A stretch of 64,000 nt of DNA from Bacillus sp. FJAT-27264 (GTDB taxonomy: Bacteria; Bacillota; Bacilli; Paenibacillales; Paenibacillaceae). The position numbers were made by a program, and so were the translations under genes. The stretch covers positions 1,669,165-1,733,164 of the forward strand of contig NZ_MAQW01000001.1 in the NCBI RefSeq assembly GCF_001682855.1, in the 5' to 3' direction. The notes beneath the pieces were generated by a model. The model had not been told where the DNA came from. It saw only the letters and a list, made by a program, of their open reading frames with translations, and did not search any database. Shown here piece after piece: positions 45,515 through 54,764 of this stretch (position 1 is the stretch's first letter; every line of letters starts with the position of its first letter).

Positions 45515-46381
45515 CTATTCCTCCGCCAATGCTTGGAACAATAGAATATCATAACTGGCAGCAACACCTTCCGGTATGCTGAACTTCGCCTCGTATTCCT
45601 TATACATGCTGGTGAACAGGCTTCGCGAACTGAGACCACTTACAGTAATAGCCTCAGAGGTACTGGCTCCCATCGCTTTTACCGAGTGAAGAAAATCTCT
45701 TGCTGAAGCATACGTTTCCGTTTGAATCGAGCGTTCAAATTGGATACTTGAAAATCCTGCTTCCTTGAGCAAGCTGCTCCATTCATCAGTTGATAGAAAC
45801 CTCAGTCCGTGCCGTTGTGGTTCCATTCCATTGGCTCGGTAAACCTCATTAAAAGCCTCATGCATTTCGCAGAATGTGTCAGGCCCGAATGTCGTGAATG
45901 TCAGCGAGCCTCCAGGACGAAGCATCCGCCGAAGGTGACCTAGTGTTTGTCCAGGATTGCTCAGCCATTGAAAGCAGGCGTTGGAGACGATGAGATCAAA
46001 CGAGGCTGCCTTAGCATCTGGCGCCCACGTTTCAACATCAGCATGAAGAAATCGTAAAGAATCTGAAGATTTTTTCCTTATACTATTAAAGTTTGTCTCA
46101 GCTGATAGGACACGTTGTTCAGCCAATTTGATCATCGCGGGCGCAATATCAAGGGCAGTAATACTTGCACTGGGCCATTCAGTGACTAGCGTCTCGGTCA
46201 GATTCCCCGTTCCGCAGCCGATCTCCAGAATGTTGAGCCCGGAGAAGTTACTTTTGCTCTTCAATCCTAAGAAAGATTGTGCAAGCCGATCTGACATCAA
46301 ACGCTGAATATGAGCGTGAGCGTCATACGAATTTGCATTCCGGTTAAATTGACGCCGGACATCACTTATCCTACTGCTCAT
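45515..46381 (-). CDS. bioC: Malonyl-ACP O-methyltransferase
   Basis: 288 residues. SAM site LNILEIGCGTGNLTETL, ALDIAPAMIKLAEQR, FDLIVSNACFQWLSNP, LRPGGSLTFTTFGPDTFCEM, the last being typical of BioC. It methylates malonyl-ACP so that fatty acid synthesis can build pimeloyl-ACP methyl ester. Overlaps the bioH-like gene by 11 bases; GAGGAGATGG precedes the ATG. Last gene of the operon. Confidence 0.93.
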   Translation of the reverse strand: MSSRISDVRRQFNRNANSYDAHAHIQRLMSDRLAQSFLGLKSKSNFSGLNILEIGCGTGNLTETLVTEWPSASITALDIAPAMIKLAEQRVLSAETNFNSIRKKSSDSLRFLHADVETWAPDAKAASFDLIVSNACFQWLSNPGQTLGHLRRMLRPGGSLTFTTFGPDTFCEMHEAFNEVYRANGMEPQRHGLRFLSTDEWSSLLKEAGFSSIQFERSIQTETYASARDFLHSVKAMGASTSEAITVSGLSSRSLFTSMYKEYEAKFSIPEGVAASYDILLFQALAEE

Positions 46382-47159
46382 GCCACCATCTCCTCAGTTC
46401 ACTAGCTATTTGATCTTCCCTCCCCAAGAACGGGGCATGTCCGCCGGCAGGTATCGTGAGTAAGTTTGCTTTGGGTAGCTGGGCAATCAGCTCCGTTGCA
46501 GCGCCGTAAGGACAAATACGATCCTCCGCCCCATGCACAAGAAATACCGGACAAGTGATGCTCTTCAGTTGAGACAGGCATTCCTCGCTTCGCAGGATTT
46601 GAAGACCTGCGATTAGCGCTGGGGTTGTCCAGCTACCGATTGGGGGAAGGCTTGCGCCAAGATTGGCCTCCCATTCCGTCTCCGTAAATATGAGCTGTCG
46701 GAATTTTGCTTCAACCTCTTGTCGGTTCTGTGTGAGCTCTGCAATCATCTTCCTAACGTATATATCAGCCCAACCGAGGTCAGACTCCTCTTTTGACCTA
46801 GTAAATCGAGCCGTTGCCCCGAACAACACAAGGCCATCAGCGAATCCTTTGATCGCTAGTTTCAGTGCCAGTAAAGCTCCGAGAGACCATCCTCCGATCA
46901 ATAACGGACTATGGAAAGCCTTTGTCTTACACACCTCTCCATCCAAATACAGAAAATTCCTCACTGCTATTTCAGTCAAGAGTAGCATTTCCTCTGGAGA
47001 ATCAGCATCACTGTAGTCTAAAGAAATATGATGGAAATCCGGAAGTAACTCACGAGTCCGATCAAAAACCCCATCTGGCATTCCCCATCCGCTCAACCAT
47101 AATATAGTGCCGCTTGTCTTTGGCTGAGCCTTCATTGAGTCAATATCCAATACAATCAT
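46371..47159 (-). CDS. bioH: BioH-like pimeloyl-ACP methyl ester esterase
   Basis: 262 residues, alpha/beta hydrolase: WLSGWGMPDGVF oxyanion strand, nucleophile GGWSLGALLALKL, catalytic Asp in HGAEDRICPYG, His in GGHAPFLG. Position between bioF and bioC and the paired occurrence with BioC identify it as the esterase that frees pimeloyl-ACP. Its ATG overlaps the bioF stop (ATGA). Sequence is diverged from E. coli BioH, so BioG/BioK/BioV-like naming is possible. Confidence 0.83.
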   Translation of the reverse strand: MIVLDIDSMKAQPKTSGTILWLSGWGMPDGVFDRTRELLPDFHHISLDYSDADSPEEMLLLTEIAVRNFLYLDGEVCKTKAFHSPLLIGGWSLGALLALKLAIKGFADGLVLFGATARFTRSKEESDLGWADIYVRKMIAELTQNRQEVEAKFRQLIFTETEWEANLGASLPPIGSWTTPALIAGLQILRSEECLSQLKSITCPVFLVHGAEDRICPYGAATELIAQLPKANLLTIPAGGHAPFLGREDQIASELRRWWHEQ

Positions 47160-48334
47160 GGCTTCAACACCCCTAGCCCAAGTCCGATGTTGTGAATACG
47201 TGCGGCTGCTTGGGTCAACTCCTTATCCGTGTGAACGGCTGACAAGGAAAAACGAATGCGCGCTGTACCATCAGGCACAGTGGGTGGACGGATGGCAATC
47301 GCTGCAATTCCCTCTTCTTCCAGAGCTCCGCTGAAGCGTAACGCCGTATCGTTATCTCCTACGATTAACGGTACAATGGGGGAGTCCCCGGAACCGATGT
47401 TAAACCCGGCTTCACCAAGCGAGGATCGAAATAACCTGCTAGCCGCATAAAGCTGTTCCCGGCGCCAGTGCTCCTCTTGAACCAAAACTAATGCCTTTGA
47501 AATTCCAGCTACGATAGAAGGGGGCAATGCAGTTGAATAGATTAGTGGTCTGGTCTTGTTCACCAACCATCGAATTAATGTCCGGCTGCCACAAATATAA
47601 GCGCCATACACACCGAAGGATTTGCTGAAGGTTCCCATATGTATATCCACATCATTCTGCAGCCCGAGTTCATAACACAATCCCTGGCCTCGCCCCCCGT
47701 AGATCCCCCCGCTATGTGCCTCATCCACCATGAGCATAGCTCCGTACTCGCGTTTGAGCGCAGCAAGTTCTCGCAATGCAGCCTGATCGCCATCCATGGA
47801 GAACACAGCATCTGTAACGATCAGCTTTCGCCGTTTATCACGATACTTTTCCAATAGTGTGCGCAAATGCTCCAGATCATTATGACGGTACCGGGCATGC
47901 ACCGCACGGCTCAATACGACACCGTCTACAATACTCGCATGGTTCAACTGATCGCTAAAAACAACATCTCCCCGGCCTACTAATGCACTAATAACACCTG
48001 AATTCGCCATATATCCGTTAGCAAGAACTAGCGCAGCTTCGCAGTTTTGCCAATCGGCCAGTGCTTCTTCCAGACGGCTATAAGGACCCCGGTTACCTGT
48101 CACATGGCGCGATGCGCCTGAGCCAGCGCCTTCCGCGAGCAACGCCTCACGCATCACTTCAAGTATGGCAGGATGCTGGGAGAGTCCTAGGTAGTCATTG
48201 GAGGACAGGTTGAGTAGCACTTGCTCTCCGCGCAGCGTATAACCAGGAGATCCGTATACGGAGTGACTTGTACGCAAGGAACGCTCCAACGAAGCATCCG
48301 CCAATAACTCAAGTTCTTTTTCCATCCAGTACAT
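47156..48334 (-). CDS. bioF: 8-amino-7-oxononanoate synthase
   Basis: About 392 residues. NLSSNDYLGLSQHP, GSGASRHVTGNRGPYSRLE, FSDQLNHASIVDG, VDEAHSGGIYG and PLP lysine in MGTFSKSFGVYGAYICG. It condenses pimeloyl-ACP with alanine. The ATG at 48334 has AAGGCGGTG six bases upstream; an in-frame ATG at 48358 overlaps the bioB stop. Coupled to bioH. Confidence 0.94.
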   Translation of the reverse strand: MYWMEKELELLADASLERSLRTSHSVYGSPGYTLRGEQVLLNLSSNDYLGLSQHPAILEVMREALLAEGAGSGASRHVTGNRGPYSRLEEALADWQNCEAALVLANGYMANSGVISALVGRGDVVFSDQLNHASIVDGVVLSRAVHARYRHNDLEHLRTLLEKYRDKRRKLIVTDAVFSMDGDQAALRELAALKREYGAMLMVDEAHSGGIYGGRGQGLCYELGLQNDVDIHMGTFSKSFGVYGAYICGSRTLIRWLVNKTRPLIYSTALPPSIVAGISKALVLVQEEHWRREQLYAASRLFRSSLGEAGFNIGSGDSPIVPLIVGDNDTALRFSGALEEEGIAAIAIRPPTVPDGTARIRFSLSAVHTDKELTQAAARIHNIGLGLGVLKP

Positions 48335-48347
48335 GGTTGGCACCGCC

Positions 48348-49346
48348 TTAAAGGGCATTTAATTCAATCTCAAAGCCCAAATCCTCAATAATTTGATGAT
48401 CAGCTGTAACGTCTTGGCCTGCTGTCGTTAAATAATCACCTACAAAGAGTGAATTTGCAGCGTACAGAGATAAGGGCTGCAGCGTACGAAGGTTGACCTC
48501 CCGGCCACCTGCCACGCGGATTTCTTTCGAAGGACAGATGAAACGAAATAGCGCTAGTACCTTCAACGCTTTCATTGCCGGCGTGCGACCTGCACGTTCC
48601 AGAGGTGTTCCCGGTATCGCGTTCAGGAAATTGATCGGAATCGAATCCGCATCTAGTTCGCGGAGTGCATATGCCATTTCAACCATTTCTTGATCGGTCT
48701 CTCCCATGCCGATGATGACACCAGAGCAAGGAGACATGCCATGTGTCTTGACCTTCTCCACGGTTTCCACACGTTGATCATAGGTATGGGTCGTCGTGAT
48801 AGAGGGGTAGTTGGCCTTACTGGTGTTCAAATTGTGGTTGTAGCGATGTACGCCTGCTTCAGCTAGACGTTCGGCTTGATCGTCCTTGAGAATTCCCAGA
48901 CATGCGCAAATTTTCAGTGGCATTGTATTACGGATCTCTCTAACCGCGTCCACCACTTGATCTAATTCCTTGTCTGTCGGGCCTTTCCCGGACGCTACAA
49001 TGCAATAGGTTCCGGCTTTGCGTGCCAGCGCTTCACGTGCGCCTGATACCAGTGTGTCTTTATCAAGCAGGGTGTACTTTTCAACCGGAGCTGTCGAAAC
49101 AATCGATTGCGAGCAGTAGCCACAGTCCTCAGGACAAAGGCCGCTTTTGGCATTGATGATCATGTTGAGCTTCACTTTTTTACCGTAAAAATGCTTTCTC
49201 ACCTTAAACGCGGCCTGCATAAGTAGTAGGACCTCATCATTGTCGGCGCCTAGCACAGCAAGCCCTTCCTCTACCGTTAAACGTTCTCCGTTCAAAGCTT
49301 TTTGGGCAAACGCTAGCCAATCCGTCTCTGCTGCAACTGTATTCAT
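48348..49346 (-). CDS. bioB: Biotin synthase
   Basis: 332 residues. Radical-SAM cluster motif KSGLCPEDCGYCSQS, then ICACLGILKDDQAERLAEAG, YNHNLNTS, GMGETDQEMVEMAYALRELD and a GRE-type RVAGGREVNLR segment for the second cluster. It inserts sulfur into dethiobiotin. Directly downstream of bioD with a six-base gap. Confidence 0.96.
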   Translation of the reverse strand: MNTVAAETDWLAFAQKALNGERLTVEEGLAVLGADNDEVLLLMQAAFKVRKHFYGKKVKLNMIINAKSGLCPEDCGYCSQSIVSTAPVEKYTLLDKDTLVSGAREALARKAGTYCIVASGKGPTDKELDQVVDAVREIRNTMPLKICACLGILKDDQAERLAEAGVHRYNHNLNTSKANYPSITTTHTYDQRVETVEKVKTHGMSPCSGVIIGMGETDQEMVEMAYALRELDADSIPINFLNAIPGTPLERAGRTPAMKALKVLALFRFICPSKEIRVAGGREVNLRTLQPLSLYAANSLFVGDYLTTAGQDVTADHQIIEDLGFEIELNAL

Positions 49347-49352
49347 CTCAGG

Positions 49353-50099
49353 TCATCCTCCTATAGTTTGATTTGCAATTGCTTCTTTGATAGGTGTGAA
49401 TTGTATTGTTTTTCGTACAACGGATATCAACGTCTCTAGAGCTGCTTCGGCCTGTAAACGGGGAAATCGGCCGAGAACCTTTAGACCGCTGTATTGTTCA
49501 ATGAGTTGTGCATTCGTAGCCACGCTTGGATCATCCTGGGGTTCCATGGACTCCCCATCGTTCAATATGACGCCAACAATTGGAACCCCATGATCCCGAA
49601 GGAATGATGCAGTCAGAAGTGTATGATTAATTGTTCCCAGGCCAGAACGGGAGACAATTAATGCAGGTACCCGAAGCTCTGAGATTAAGTCCACTATAAG
49701 AGTGTCATCGGTTAGAGGGACAGCGACGCCGCCTGCGCCTTCGATGAGTAATGCCTCGAAACGTTTAGTCAGCGGTAGACCTGCGGCGATAATCTCTTGT
49801 AGCGTAAGATTTACCCCAGCTTGTCTGGCGGCGAGCATGGGCGTAAGTGGAGCTTCAAAGGTAAATGGGGCGACTGCCTCAGGCCGTTCATTGATTCCCG
49901 TGCTTTTCAGCAGCCGTTCGGCATCGGTAAGTCCGCTTCCAAGAGGTGCACCCGACTGAATCGGCTTCCAAACACCGGCATTCAACCCTTCGGCTCGGAG
50001 TGTAGCGGTAATGGCTGCTGTTATAACCGTCTTCCCTATGTCCGTGTCTGTACCTGTCACAAATAATCCACGTATCGTTTCATGGTTCGCTTGGTTCAT
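49353..50099 (-). CDS. bioD: Dethiobiotin synthetase
   Basis: 248 residues. P-loop GLFVTGTDTDIGKTVITAAI, KPIQSGAP, ALLIEGAGGVAVPL and a C-terminal RFPRL-type segment. Forms the ureido ring from DAPA, CO2 and ATP. Its ATG overlaps the bioA stop (ATGA). Confidence 0.95.
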   Translation of the reverse strand: MNQANHETIRGLFVTGTDTDIGKTVITAAITATLRAEGLNAGVWKPIQSGAPLGSGLTDAERLLKSTGINERPEAVAPFTFEAPLTPMLAARQAGVNLTLQEIIAAGLPLTKRFEALLIEGAGGVAVPLTDDTLIVDLISELRVPALIVSRSGLGTINHTLLTASFLRDHGVPIVGVILNDGESMEPQDDPSVATNAQLIEQYSGLKVLGRFPRLQAEAALETLISVVRKTIQFTPIKEAIANQTIGG

Positions 50100-51454
50100 G
50101 TAACCGGATCACCTTCAGTGACTTGAAGTATGGCTTCCGTCAAAATATCTATCATGGCACCAAGTTCAGCCTCACTACTGGCAAGCGGAGGGATGAAGAC
50201 GATCACATTGCCGAGCGGTCTCGTTAGCATTCCGAGTTCTCTGGCCCGCAAGCTCGTGCGAACGCCAATTTGATCCTCCCAATCATACGGCTCACGGGAT
50301 CTCTTATCGCGTACGAGCTCGATCCCGATCATTAGTCCCTTTTGCCGGATTTCGCCGACATGCGGATAATCCTTGAGTGCTGCCAGCTTTTGTTCAACAA
50401 ATGACGCCTTTGCTCGCACTTCCTCGATCATATTGCGCTCTTCAAACAGCTTCAAACTGGCCAAAGCAACAGCACAGCCGAGGGGATTGCCTGTAAAGGA
50501 ATGACCATGGAAAAATGTTTTCTGCTCTTGATAATCGGCATAAAACGCCTCATACACCTCGTCAGTCGCAAGTGTCGCTGCCACAGGCAAATAACCACCA
50601 GTTAACCCTTTCCCGATCACCAGCAAATCAGGTGAAACATCTTCGAGATCACAAGCGAACATAGCCCCGGTCCGGCCGAAACCAGTCGCCACCTCGTCAG
50701 CGATGAGCAGCACGCCATACTTCCGGCACAGATTAGCCATTTCGCTTAAACAGCCTGGTGGCATGACTATGATTCCACTAGCTCCTTGCACGATCGGCTC
50801 CACAATGAGAGCTGCAATCTCATCCGCCCGAGTCTCGAGCAAATGACGTAACGCGGTTAATGTATCTTCCATTGCCTTCGTCTCACCACCCTCATGGCGA
50901 TAAGAATAGGGATATGGAATGATGTGGGAAGGGAATAGCATGGGCCGAAACACGTCATGGTACAGAGGAATCGCACCGACACTCACTGCTCCAACTGTAT
51001 CTCCATGGTACGCCTGATTCATCGTGATAAACTTCGTTTTACCCCGTACGCCCTTGTTATGCCAGTATTGAAACGCCATTTTGATTGCGATCTCAACACC
51101 GGTTGCTCCTGCATCGGAGTAAAACACTTTGTTGAGTCCTTCGGGAGTGATCTCCACCAACTTTTCTGCAAGCTCGATTGCTGGTACATTGGCCATGCCG
51201 AGAAGGGTGGAATGGGCGACTCGCCCTAACTGCTCTGTGATTGCCTGATTTAACTCCGGCACGTTGTGCCCATGTACATTGAGCCAAACGGATGAGAAAC
51301 CATCATAATAAGCGCGTCCTTGAACGTCATACAGCATGATGCCTTCGCCACGCTCAATAATGAGAGGATCAGAGTTATTGTAATCTTTCATTTGCGTAAA
51401 AGGATGCCATAAGTGATCCTTATTCATAGCAGCAAGCCGTTCATAATCCATCAT
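50096..51454 (-). CDS. bioA: Adenosylmethionine-8-amino-7-oxononanoate transaminase
   Basis: About 452 residues. LWHPFTQMKDY, GMANVPAIELAEKLVE, FYSDAGATGVEIAIKMAFQYW, YHGDTVGAVSVG, LLIADEVATGFGRTG and PLP lysine VIGKGLTGGYLP. First gene of the biotin operon; uses SAM as amino donor. Tandem ATG codons at 51454 and 51451 follow GGTGAT; a TTG three bases earlier is less likely. The BirA box and promoter lie 30-110 bases upstream. Confidence 0.95.
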   Translation of the reverse strand: MMDYERLAAMNKDHLWHPFTQMKDYNNSDPLIIERGEGIMLYDVQGRAYYDGFSSVWLNVHGHNVPELNQAITEQLGRVAHSTLLGMANVPAIELAEKLVEITPEGLNKVFYSDAGATGVEIAIKMAFQYWHNKGVRGKTKFITMNQAYHGDTVGAVSVGAIPLYHDVFRPMLFPSHIIPYPYSYRHEGGETKAMEDTLTALRHLLETRADEIAALIVEPIVQGASGIIVMPPGCLSEMANLCRKYGVLLIADEVATGFGRTGAMFACDLEDVSPDLLVIGKGLTGGYLPVAATLATDEVYEAFYADYQEQKTFFHGHSFTGNPLGCAVALASLKLFEERNMIEEVRAKASFVEQKLAALKDYPHVGEIRQKGLMIGIELVRDKRSREPYDWEDQIGVRTSLRARELGMLTRPLGNVIVFIPPLASSEAELGAMIDILTEAILQVTEGDPVT

Positions 51455-51485
51455 CAAAAATTATCACCATCCGTTAATTTTTTTA

Positions 51486-51519
51486 ATTGTAAACCAATAT
51501 TTAAATTAAGGTTCACAAT
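51486..51519 (-). promoter_or_regulatory. BirA operator of the biotin operon
   Basis: ATTGTAAACC, 14 bases, GGTTCACAAT: the classic BirA box with one mismatch between arms. It starts a few bases after the predicted transcription start, so biotinyl-BirA would block the operon. Confidence 0.85.
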
Positions 51520-51530
51520 CGGATTTCGTC

Positions 51531-51559
51531 ATTTTAGCAGACCTGAACGCCTCTGTAAA
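51531..51559 (-). promoter_or_regulatory. Predicted sigma-A promoter of bio operon
   Basis: On the minus strand TTTACA, 17-base spacer, TAAAAT, immediately upstream of the BirA box. Confidence 0.65.
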
Positions 51560-51680
51560 GACAATTCAAAGTGAAAGATTGAAGATTGGTATCACGAAAA
51601 AAGCTATAAAACACCAATAAACCCTTCTGCATAAATCGCATAAGGGCCAATCTGGGGATATTTAAATTAGGTTCTACGAA

Positions 51681-52037
51681 TCAGTATTTCCACTGTTCAA
51701 GCAAGTCTTTATTTCCATGGATATGTTCTAAATGATTCTCGCCCCACAAACAGAAGTGATCCAAGATCGTCTTCAGACTCAGGCCATATTCAGTAAGCTC
51801 GTATTCTACCCGAAGCGGGATTTCGTTGTACATATGACGATTAATCACTTTGTCACGTTCCAATTCCCGTAGCTGTTTGGTTAGCATTCGTTGCGTAATT
51901 TCAGGCATTAAACTTCGTAATTCGTTCGTCCGTTTCTTCCCGTTGGTCAGATGATACAGGATAACACCCTTCCACTTCCCTCCAATTACTTCCAGAGTAA
52001 CCTCCACGCCAATCATATATTTATTTTGCTTATTCAT
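51681..52037 (-). CDS. HxlR-family transcriptional regulator
   Basis: 118 residues. HxlR core: VTLEVIGGKWKGVILYHLTN, KRTNELRSLMPEITQRMLTK, QLRELERDKVINRHMYNEIP, VEYELTEYGLSLKTIL. Dimeric winged-helix regulators of this family often sense aldehydes or redox stress. Divergent from the luciferase-like oxidoreductase and quinone reductase genes, which are its probable targets. Confidence 0.92.
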   Translation of the reverse strand: MNKQNKYMIGVEVTLEVIGGKWKGVILYHLTNGKKRTNELRSLMPEITQRMLTKQLRELERDKVINRHMYNEIPLRVEYELTEYGLSLKTILDHFCLWGENHLEHIHGNKDLLEQWKY

Positions 52038-52109
52038 ATCTAAGTCCTCCTAATTCGAATCAAAATTAAAGATAAAAAACCAAAATAAAACAATAATTAA
52101 AGGATCAAA

Positions 52110-52145
52110 ATAGCCTATAGGGGCCTTTTATGTTCCTATAGAACA
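52110..52145. promoter_or_regulatory. Candidate HxlR operator pair
   Basis: AGCCTATAGGGGCC and TGTTCCTATAGAACA carry the core CCTATAG 21 bases apart (two helical turns), in the divergent HxlR/LLM region. The second is a near-perfect palindrome (GTTC-CTATA-GAAC). Confidence 0.5.
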
Positions 52146-52229
52146 ATATAGTGCCTACTTCCTATTTTAACATCCATACTACATAATAGCATTCAGACAA
52201 GGATTAACAAATAGAAAGGAGGGCACAAC

Positions 52230-53234
52230 TTGATTCAATTAAGTATTCTTGATCAATCGCCCGTTGCTGAACAACAAACACAAGCAGAGGCCTTGCAAAA
52301 TACAATCAAGCTTGCCCAAGAAGCTGACAAACTTGGCTATACCCGATTCTGGGTATCTGAGCACCATAATACACCCAGCCTGACCGGCTCTTCTCCTGAA
52401 GTTCTTGTGTCTCACCTGGCCGCCAAGACAGACCGGATTCGAATCGGCTCAGGCGGAATCATGCTGCCTCACTATAGTGCTTATAAAGTGGCAGAAAATT
52501 TCAATGTACTGGAAGCCCTAGCTCCAGGAAGAATTGATATGGGCATCGGCAGAGCACCCGGGGGTGCGCCGTTATCTACGTTAGCATTGCAAGACGGCCA
52601 AGCTCGAAATAACAACCGGTTCCCCGAGCAAGTTGACGAGTTGTTGGCTTATACGCATGGGGAACTGCCGGAAGGGCATCGATTCCAGGGATTGCATGCC
52701 ACGCCCAGATTAACAAGCCATCCGCACATTTGGATGCTAGGCTCAAGTAGCTATACTGCCAAACTTGCCGCTGAAAAAGGCCTCCCCTTTTCTTTCGCAC
52801 ATTTTATTAATGCTTATGACGGAAAAGCTGCGGTCAAATACTATATGGATCATTTTAGGCCCTCACTTTATTACCAAAAGCCGAAAGTCGTCGTAAGCAT
52901 ACAAGCCGTGACAGCAGCGACGGATGAACAGGCAGAAGAGATTGCCCAAAGTACAGATTGGGCGGTGATCCTGATCGAATCGGGTGTGGCTCTTCAAGGT
53001 ATTCCAAGTGTAGCCACTGCGAGTCAATTACCCAAGGAACCTGGGCTTCTGGAGCGAATCCGGGAGAATAGAAATCGAATTCTGGTAGGTTCCCCAGCAA
53101 CGGTCAAAGCACAACTCGAAGAACTGCAAGCCACCTATTCCGTAGACGAATTTATGTTTGTATCTTTGACGCCTGATTACGAACAAAAAATCGAAGGCTA
53201 CCGGTTACTGGCTGAGGCCTTTAAGCTCAACTAA
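52230..53234 (+). CDS. LLM-class flavin-dependent oxidoreductase
   Basis: 334 residues, MsnO8/luciferase-like subgroup: LSILDQSPVAE, GYTRFWVSEHHNTPSLTGSS, IRIGSGGIMLPHYSAYKVAE, GRIDMGIGRAPGG. TTG start behind a perfect AAAGGAGG at seven bases. Followed after 24 bases by a quinone reductase gene, suggesting a flavin redox pair induced through HxlR. Substrate unknown. Confidence 0.92.
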   Translation: MIQLSILDQSPVAEQQTQAEALQNTIKLAQEADKLGYTRFWVSEHHNTPSLTGSSPEVLVSHLAAKTDRIRIGSGGIMLPHYSAYKVAENFNVLEALAPGRIDMGIGRAPGGAPLSTLALQDGQARNNNRFPEQVDELLAYTHGELPEGHRFQGLHATPRLTSHPHIWMLGSSSYTAKLAAEKGLPFSFAHFINAYDGKAAVKYYMDHFRPSLYYQKPKVVVSIQAVTAATDEQAEEIAQSTDWAVILIESGVALQGIPSVATASQLPKEPGLLERIRENRNRILVGSPATVKAQLEELQATYSVDEFMFVSLTPDYEQKIEGYRLLAEAFKLN

Positions 53235-53258
53235 CTTACAAAATGGAGGAATTATATA

Positions 53259-53864
53259 ATGAAGGTACTAGTGGTAGTAACGCATCCAAGACAAGATTCA
53301 TTAACGGGAAGTGTTACGAAACAATTAATAGAGGGACTCACTGAAGCAGGGCATGAATACGAAATTGCGGATTTGTATGCGGAGGGCTTTGACCCTCTCC
53401 TTCATCCAGCTGATGAGCCGGACTGGGACAATCCGAATAAAATATATTCGGAAGAAGTAATGCGGGAAATGAAGCGCGTCCGAAACAATGATGCCATTCT
53501 ATTCGTCTTCCCATTGTGGTGGTTTGGCGTACCTGCCATGCTGAAGGGCTATATCGACCGGGTATGGAATAATGGATTTGCCTACGGACAGGATAGTGTT
53601 ACAGGCGAAAGGTACCGTTTACCGGTAGAAAAAATAGGTTGGGTGTCATTAGTTGGAGGAACACAGCCGCATTTCGAGAAACACGGACATGATGTTGCAA
53701 TAAATAGAGAATTGACCTACTTGGTGGATTACGTTGGAGTTAAAGAAGCAGCTGTTCACTACTTGTATGAGACCATTGAGAAATTCCCTGATGATTCCGA
53801 AAAAGAGAAAAGACATTACGACGCTATCTTAAATGAAGCTTATCGTATTGGCCAACAATTTTAA
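53259..53864 (+). CDS. NAD(P)H dehydrogenase (quinone), MdaB/KefF-like flavodoxin fold
   Basis: 201 residues. VLVVVTHPRQDSLTGSVTKQ, DLYAEGFDPLLHPAD, ILFVFPLWWFGVPAMLKGYI and DRVWNNGFAYG are signatures of the NQO1-like family that reduces quinones by two electrons. Second gene of the HxlR-controlled pair; AATGGAGG precedes the ATG. Confidence 0.92.
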   Translation: MKVLVVVTHPRQDSLTGSVTKQLIEGLTEAGHEYEIADLYAEGFDPLLHPADEPDWDNPNKIYSEEVMREMKRVRNNDAILFVFPLWWFGVPAMLKGYIDRVWNNGFAYGQDSVTGERYRLPVEKIGWVSLVGGTQPHFEKHGHDVAINRELTYLVDYVGVKEAAVHYLYETIEKFPDDSEKEKRHYDAILNEAYRIGQQF

Positions 53865-53875
53865 ATATGCTAAGT

Positions 53876-53907
53876 CCGTTAGAGTATTTCCTCTAACGGG
53901 CTATTTG
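53876..53907 (+). terminator. Terminator-like hairpin
   Basis: CCGTTAGAG / CTCTAACGG stem with a six-base loop followed by GCTATTTGTTT. Confidence 0.65.
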
Positions 53908-54018
53908 TTTATCATTATGGCACCTCCAAGCTCCTCATTATTATAGAGACAAGTAGTTAATGTCGTTATATACTACAGATTAAGATGCGAATACCTATTA
54001 TTTTTGGAGGAATGGATG

Positions 54019-54663
54019 ATGACAACGATACTGTTCCAAGGCGATTCCATTACAGACGGATCAAGAGGCCGCAGTGATGATCCGAATCATATTTTGGGAC
54101 ATAGCTACGTGTATCTGATTGGTTCTAAGCTTGGTCACGATCTGGCTGAGAAACAGCCTTTAATTATCAATCGTGGAATCAGCGGCAACCGTGTTTCGGA
54201 TTTATATGCTCGCTGGAATGAGGATGCCATCGCACTACAGCCTGATGTAATTAGCATTTTAATTGGGGCCAATGACGCTTGGAGATCGATGGATGGTGAA
54301 CCTAGTGGAGTCACGGACCGTTTTGGTCGCGCTTACAAGATCCTTCTTGAAGAAACCAGAGACGTGCTCCCGGACACCAAATTAATTTTGCTAGAACCAT
54401 TTATATTAAAAACAGGTGCAACAGAAGATCGTTGGGATCAATGGCAAGAGCGAATCCAGCTGTATCAAAAGATAACAAAGGAATTAGCAGCAGAGTTCGG
54501 TGCAATATTTGTGCCTTTGCAAGCTGCATTTAATGACGCATGCCGGCGCGCTGAAGCTGCTTATTGGATTTGGGATGGCGTCCATCCAACGAGTGCCGGT
54601 CAGCAGATCATTGCGGAGCAATGGCTATCTATCGTTCAGAAGAGCAAATTAGCTCTCCTCTAA
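54019..54663 (+). CDS. SGNH/GDSL-family hydrolase (esterase/acetylesterase-like)
   Basis: About 214 residues, no signal peptide. Block I LFQGDSITDGSRGR with the nucleophile serine, block II RGISGNRVSDL, block III ILIGANDAW, block V WDGVHPTSAGQ with the catalytic Asp/His. Resembles carbohydrate acetylesterases. Start at the second of two adjacent ATGs (54016, 54019) behind GGAGG. Monocistronic between two hairpins. Confidence 0.92.
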   Translation: MTTILFQGDSITDGSRGRSDDPNHILGHSYVYLIGSKLGHDLAEKQPLIINRGISGNRVSDLYARWNEDAIALQPDVISILIGANDAWRSMDGEPSGVTDRFGRAYKILLEETRDVLPDTKLILLEPFILKTGATEDRWDQWQERIQLYQKITKELAAEFGAIFVPLQAAFNDACRRAEAAYWIWDGVHPTSAGQQIIAEQWLSIVQKSKLALL

Positions 54664-54674
54664 TCGATGAAAAT

Positions 54675-54710
54675 AATGAAGACCCGAAGATTACTCTTCG
54701 GGTCTTCATT
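54675..54710. terminator. Perfect hairpin after the GDSL gene
   Basis: 16-bp stem AATGAAGACCCGAAGA / TCTTCGGGTCTTCATT with TTAC loop. No clear T-run; likely bidirectional end between convergent genes. A second small palindrome (CATGGAGTC-AG-GACTCCATG) follows at 54715-54734. Confidence 0.72.
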
Positions 54711-54764
54711 ACCTCATGGAGTCAGGACTCCATGATTTCCGATATACGGTGGGCAGGGGATATT

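Noticed and set aside
54715..54734. Recombination or attachment site at the small palindrome
   Set aside because: A 9-bp inverted repeat with a 2-base centre is within reach of chance or part of the convergent terminator region; no integrase nearby.
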